Below, piece by piece: positions 62,397-64,000 of a stretch of DNA of 64,000 bases. Location of the stretch: contig CAZDIA010000008.1 in assembly GCA_964505385.1 (NCBI GenBank), positions 1-64,000 of the forward strand, read 5' to 3'. The DNA comes from SLJN01 sp964505385. GTDB taxonomy: Bacteria > Bacteroidota > Rhodothermia > Balneolales > Natronogracilivirgulaceae. The position numbers were made by a program, and so were the translations under genes. Every line of letters begins with the position of its first letter. Positions within the stretch are counted from its first letter, which is position 1. The notes below the pieces were generated by a model. It was given only the letters and a program-made list of their open reading frames with translations. It was not told the origin of the DNA and ran no database searches.

Positions 62397-63704
62397 CTAT
62401 TTGATAAAACTCATCTGTCGCTGCATCACGTGATCACCGGCCTGCAACCGGTACAGATAGATACCTGATGAAAGTCCGGAAGCGTCAAATTCGGAAATAT
62501 GGGTCCCGGCCTGCATTTGTTCCTCATCCAACAGGGTTTTTACGTAGCGACCTTGCGCTGTAAACACGCTGAGGGTTACAGCAGCAGATTCCCTGAGTGT
62601 AAATTCTATCTGCGTGACAGGGTTAAACGGATTGGGATAGTTTTGCCGGAGTTCAAAGTCACTCGCAACTTCAGCATCTACCGGTGAGGAGGTCGTGGTT
62701 TGCTCAAGCGGGAAAGAGGCAATTGCATTGTTTGTCGAGAGCATCACCAGTGTATTACGATTATGATCAAATTCGACTGCACCGGTTGCATTGGGGTTTT
62801 GATACACACTCAACTGAGATGATGACGAGATGAGCTGCGGATTTTGTAAATCGGTGATATCCACCAGATCGATAACCTGGTCCGCATCCCCTGTACCCCG
62901 GGGTGCTGTCGCAATGACCTGAAGGGTGTCGAAATCGGCGAAATCGATATTCATACTTCCGGTAGAGACAACCTCACCCGGAATAGAACTTCCGGTTTCA
63001 CCGGTTTCCGTACTGATTTTCGTCGGCTCCGTACCCGATCCGTTGACCCATAAGCTGTCCTCACCGGCAATAGGTGAAATACCTCCGCGTGCAATACCGG
63101 CCGGAGCATTCAGAAAATCAGGTTCCGAGAGGCTATGATCATCAGCGTCATACTCCAGTTTCAGGATATCTTCATTACCGGTACCGGCAAAGTACAGCCA
63201 GATGCCATCTCCGGTTTCATCAATACCCAGGGCATCGCCATAGCGGGCTGCATTGACATCTCCCTGGAAAAGGATTTCCATTTCGCTTGCTTCATCTTCC
63301 CACATATAGATAATGAAATCTTCTTCGGAGGAGTCAACCACACTATTGGCTGCGAAAATGGTACCATCTTCAGTAGCACCAACTTGATTGAGTGCCAGAA
63401 ACCCGGTTTCAATAACCTCCTCTGTATCCAGGGTTCCTTCCACATTTCCGGTGGATGAATCCAAGACATAAACAGCCGGCTCCTCGGTATTGCTTGCCAC
63501 CAAAATATTTCCGGTAGCCGGGTTTAAACTCATACCTCGCGTGGCGTTATCGTCGTTGTCCAACCAATCCTCATCGATGGGTAGAACTTCCCATTCTGCT
63601 GAACCAATCTCCAATTGATAGCTTTCCTGAAGGTTTTGGGTGTTGGCGGTGTAAAATCCAATGCAAATTATGAGGCCTAACAGTATCGTCTGTTTCATGA
63701 GCAT
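62397..63704 (-). CDS. Secreted DUF4623-like propeller protein with sorting domain (paralogue)
   Basis: 435 residues with a signal peptide (about 1-22, ending YTANTQ) and the same layout as the gene at 52630: propeller-like body (about 26-340) with YMWEDEASEMEILF, ARYGDALGIDETG, DSLWVNGSG and NPNATGAVEFD, then a sorting module with NYPNPFNPVTQIEF. It is convergent with the phosphodiester glycosidase gene (7 bases apart) and marks the right edge of the glycan locus. No catalytic residues can be named; a glycan-binding role is inferred from its paralogue in the susCD operon. Confidence 0.76.
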   Translation of the reverse strand: MLMKQTILLGLIICIGFYTANTQNLQESYQLEIGSAEWEVLPIDEDWLDNDDNATRGMSLNPATGNILVASNTEEPAVYVLDSSTGNVEGTLDTEEVIETGFLALNQVGATEDGTIFAANSVVDSSEEDFIIYMWEDEASEMEILFQGDVNAARYGDALGIDETGDGIWLYFAGTGNEDILKLEYDADDHSLSEPDFLNAPAGIARGGISPIAGEDSLWVNGSGTEPTKISTETGETGSSIPGEVVSTGSMNIDFADFDTLQVIATAPRGTGDADQVIDLVDITDLQNPQLISSSSQLSVYQNPNATGAVEFDHNRNTLVMLSTNNAIASFPLEQTTTSSPVDAEVASDFELRQNYPNPFNPVTQIEFTLRESAAVTLSVFTAQGRYVKTLLDEEQMQAGTHISEFDASGLSSGIYLYRLQAGDHVMQRQMSFIK

Positions 63705-63895
63705 TTTACCTACTTTGTTTTATAAGAATATCAGTTAGGATTGATCTTTTAAAATATGGTAAATAATAAACTCAAATGCACCCAACCTGGCCTGATTATG
63801 AGTTTCAGTTATCCCCGCAGTTTTATTATCGATCAAAGCATAACCAATGGCAGATTTCCACGGTTATTTCCTCTAATTACTACTATACATTGTCC

Positions 63896-64000
63896 CTATT
63901 CAACTGCGCGCATCAATGCCTGCGCTTTTACCCAGGTCTCTTCCCATTCTTCTTCAGGCTGCGAATCACTGGTGATTGCACCTCCCACCTGATATTGCAG
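63896..64000 (-). CDS. C-terminal end of a chorismate-binding enzyme (PabB/TrpE-like), cut by the window edge
   Basis: The last 34 codons of a leftward gene entering from the right edge, plus a TAG stop at 63896-63898. The tail carries QVGGAITSDSQPEEEWEETW and then VKAQALMRAV, the characteristic end of chorismate-utilising enzymes (aminodeoxychorismate synthase component I, anthranilate synthase, isochorismate synthase). The GGAITSDS form points slightly to PabB, which makes aminodeoxychorismate for folate. The rest of the gene lies outside the window. Confidence 0.75.
   Translation of the reverse strand: MQYQVGGAITSDSQPEEEWEETWVKAQALMRAVE

Noticed and set aside
63756..63992. Open frame of 78 codons on the plus strand at the right edge
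   Set aside because: It runs opposite the conserved C-terminal end of the chorismate-binding enzyme.
1..64000. CRISPR arrays, phage or full insertion sequences
   Set aside because: No regularly spaced repeats, cas-like, integrase or transposase sequence was found in the window.

Overview
The window is chromosomal DNA of moderate GC content, probably from a Balneolota or Rhodothermota relative of the Bacteroidetes. The evidence is a SusC/SusD pair, six secreted proteins ending in a type IX-like C-terminal sorting module with the NYPNPFNP signature, very acidic exported proteins, few clear Shine-Dalgarno sites, and a Bacteroidetes-like gene repertoire. No T9SS machinery, 16S rRNA or other strict taxonomic marker is present, so the assignment is an inference. 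No phage, insertion sequence or CRISPR array was seen.

Layout. 0.3-5.0 kb: a complete phosphate-uptake operon read leftwards (pstS-pstC-pstA-pstB-phoU), with a phased Pho-box-like array upstream of pstS. 5.2-14.3 kb: a CocE-type hydrolase, an NPP-type phosphodiesterase lipoprotein followed by a ChaN-like protein, dusB, a class I fructose-bisphosphate aldolase with a clear terminator, two membrane proteins, and a HepT-MntA toxin-antitoxin pair. 14.6-20.1 kb: pgk, ald, and an acyl-CoA dehydrogenase in an apparent operon with a FadR-like GntR regulator that has a near-consensus FadR operator just ahead of its start. 20.4-27.5 kb: a PspC protein, a propeller lipoprotein, an outer-membrane barrel, tRNA-Asn, a secreted beta-helix protein, truA and a DUF5683-like protein. 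27.5-31.5 kb: a partial cytochrome c maturation operon (ccmC-D-E-F) whose CcmE carries CxxxY in place of the usual HxxxY. 31.5-35.6 kb: housekeeping genes including rpmE2 and an orphan ChlI/MoxR-like ATPase. 36.0-41.8 kb: two large acidic secreted proteins with carbohydrate-binding-like modules and nearly the same sorting domain.

42.2-63.7 kb is the accessory centrepiece, an apparent glycan-utilisation locus. It holds a DUF4434-like glycosidase, an AGE-family epimerase, a GH38 alpha-mannosidase, two tandem GHL10 glycosidases (one a lipoprotein, one secreted with a golvesin-like module), a sodium:solute symporter, SusC, SusD, two paralogous secreted propeller proteins, an FAD-dependent oxidoreductase fused to an SLH-like domain, and a NAGPA-type phosphodiester glycosidase. 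Together they could bind and import a glycan at the surface, cut alpha-mannosidic and sugar-1-phosphodiester bonds, and feed an amino sugar through the epimerase. The substrate is not determined by the sequence. The window ends inside the 3' end of a chorismate-binding enzyme gene (pabB/trpE-like).
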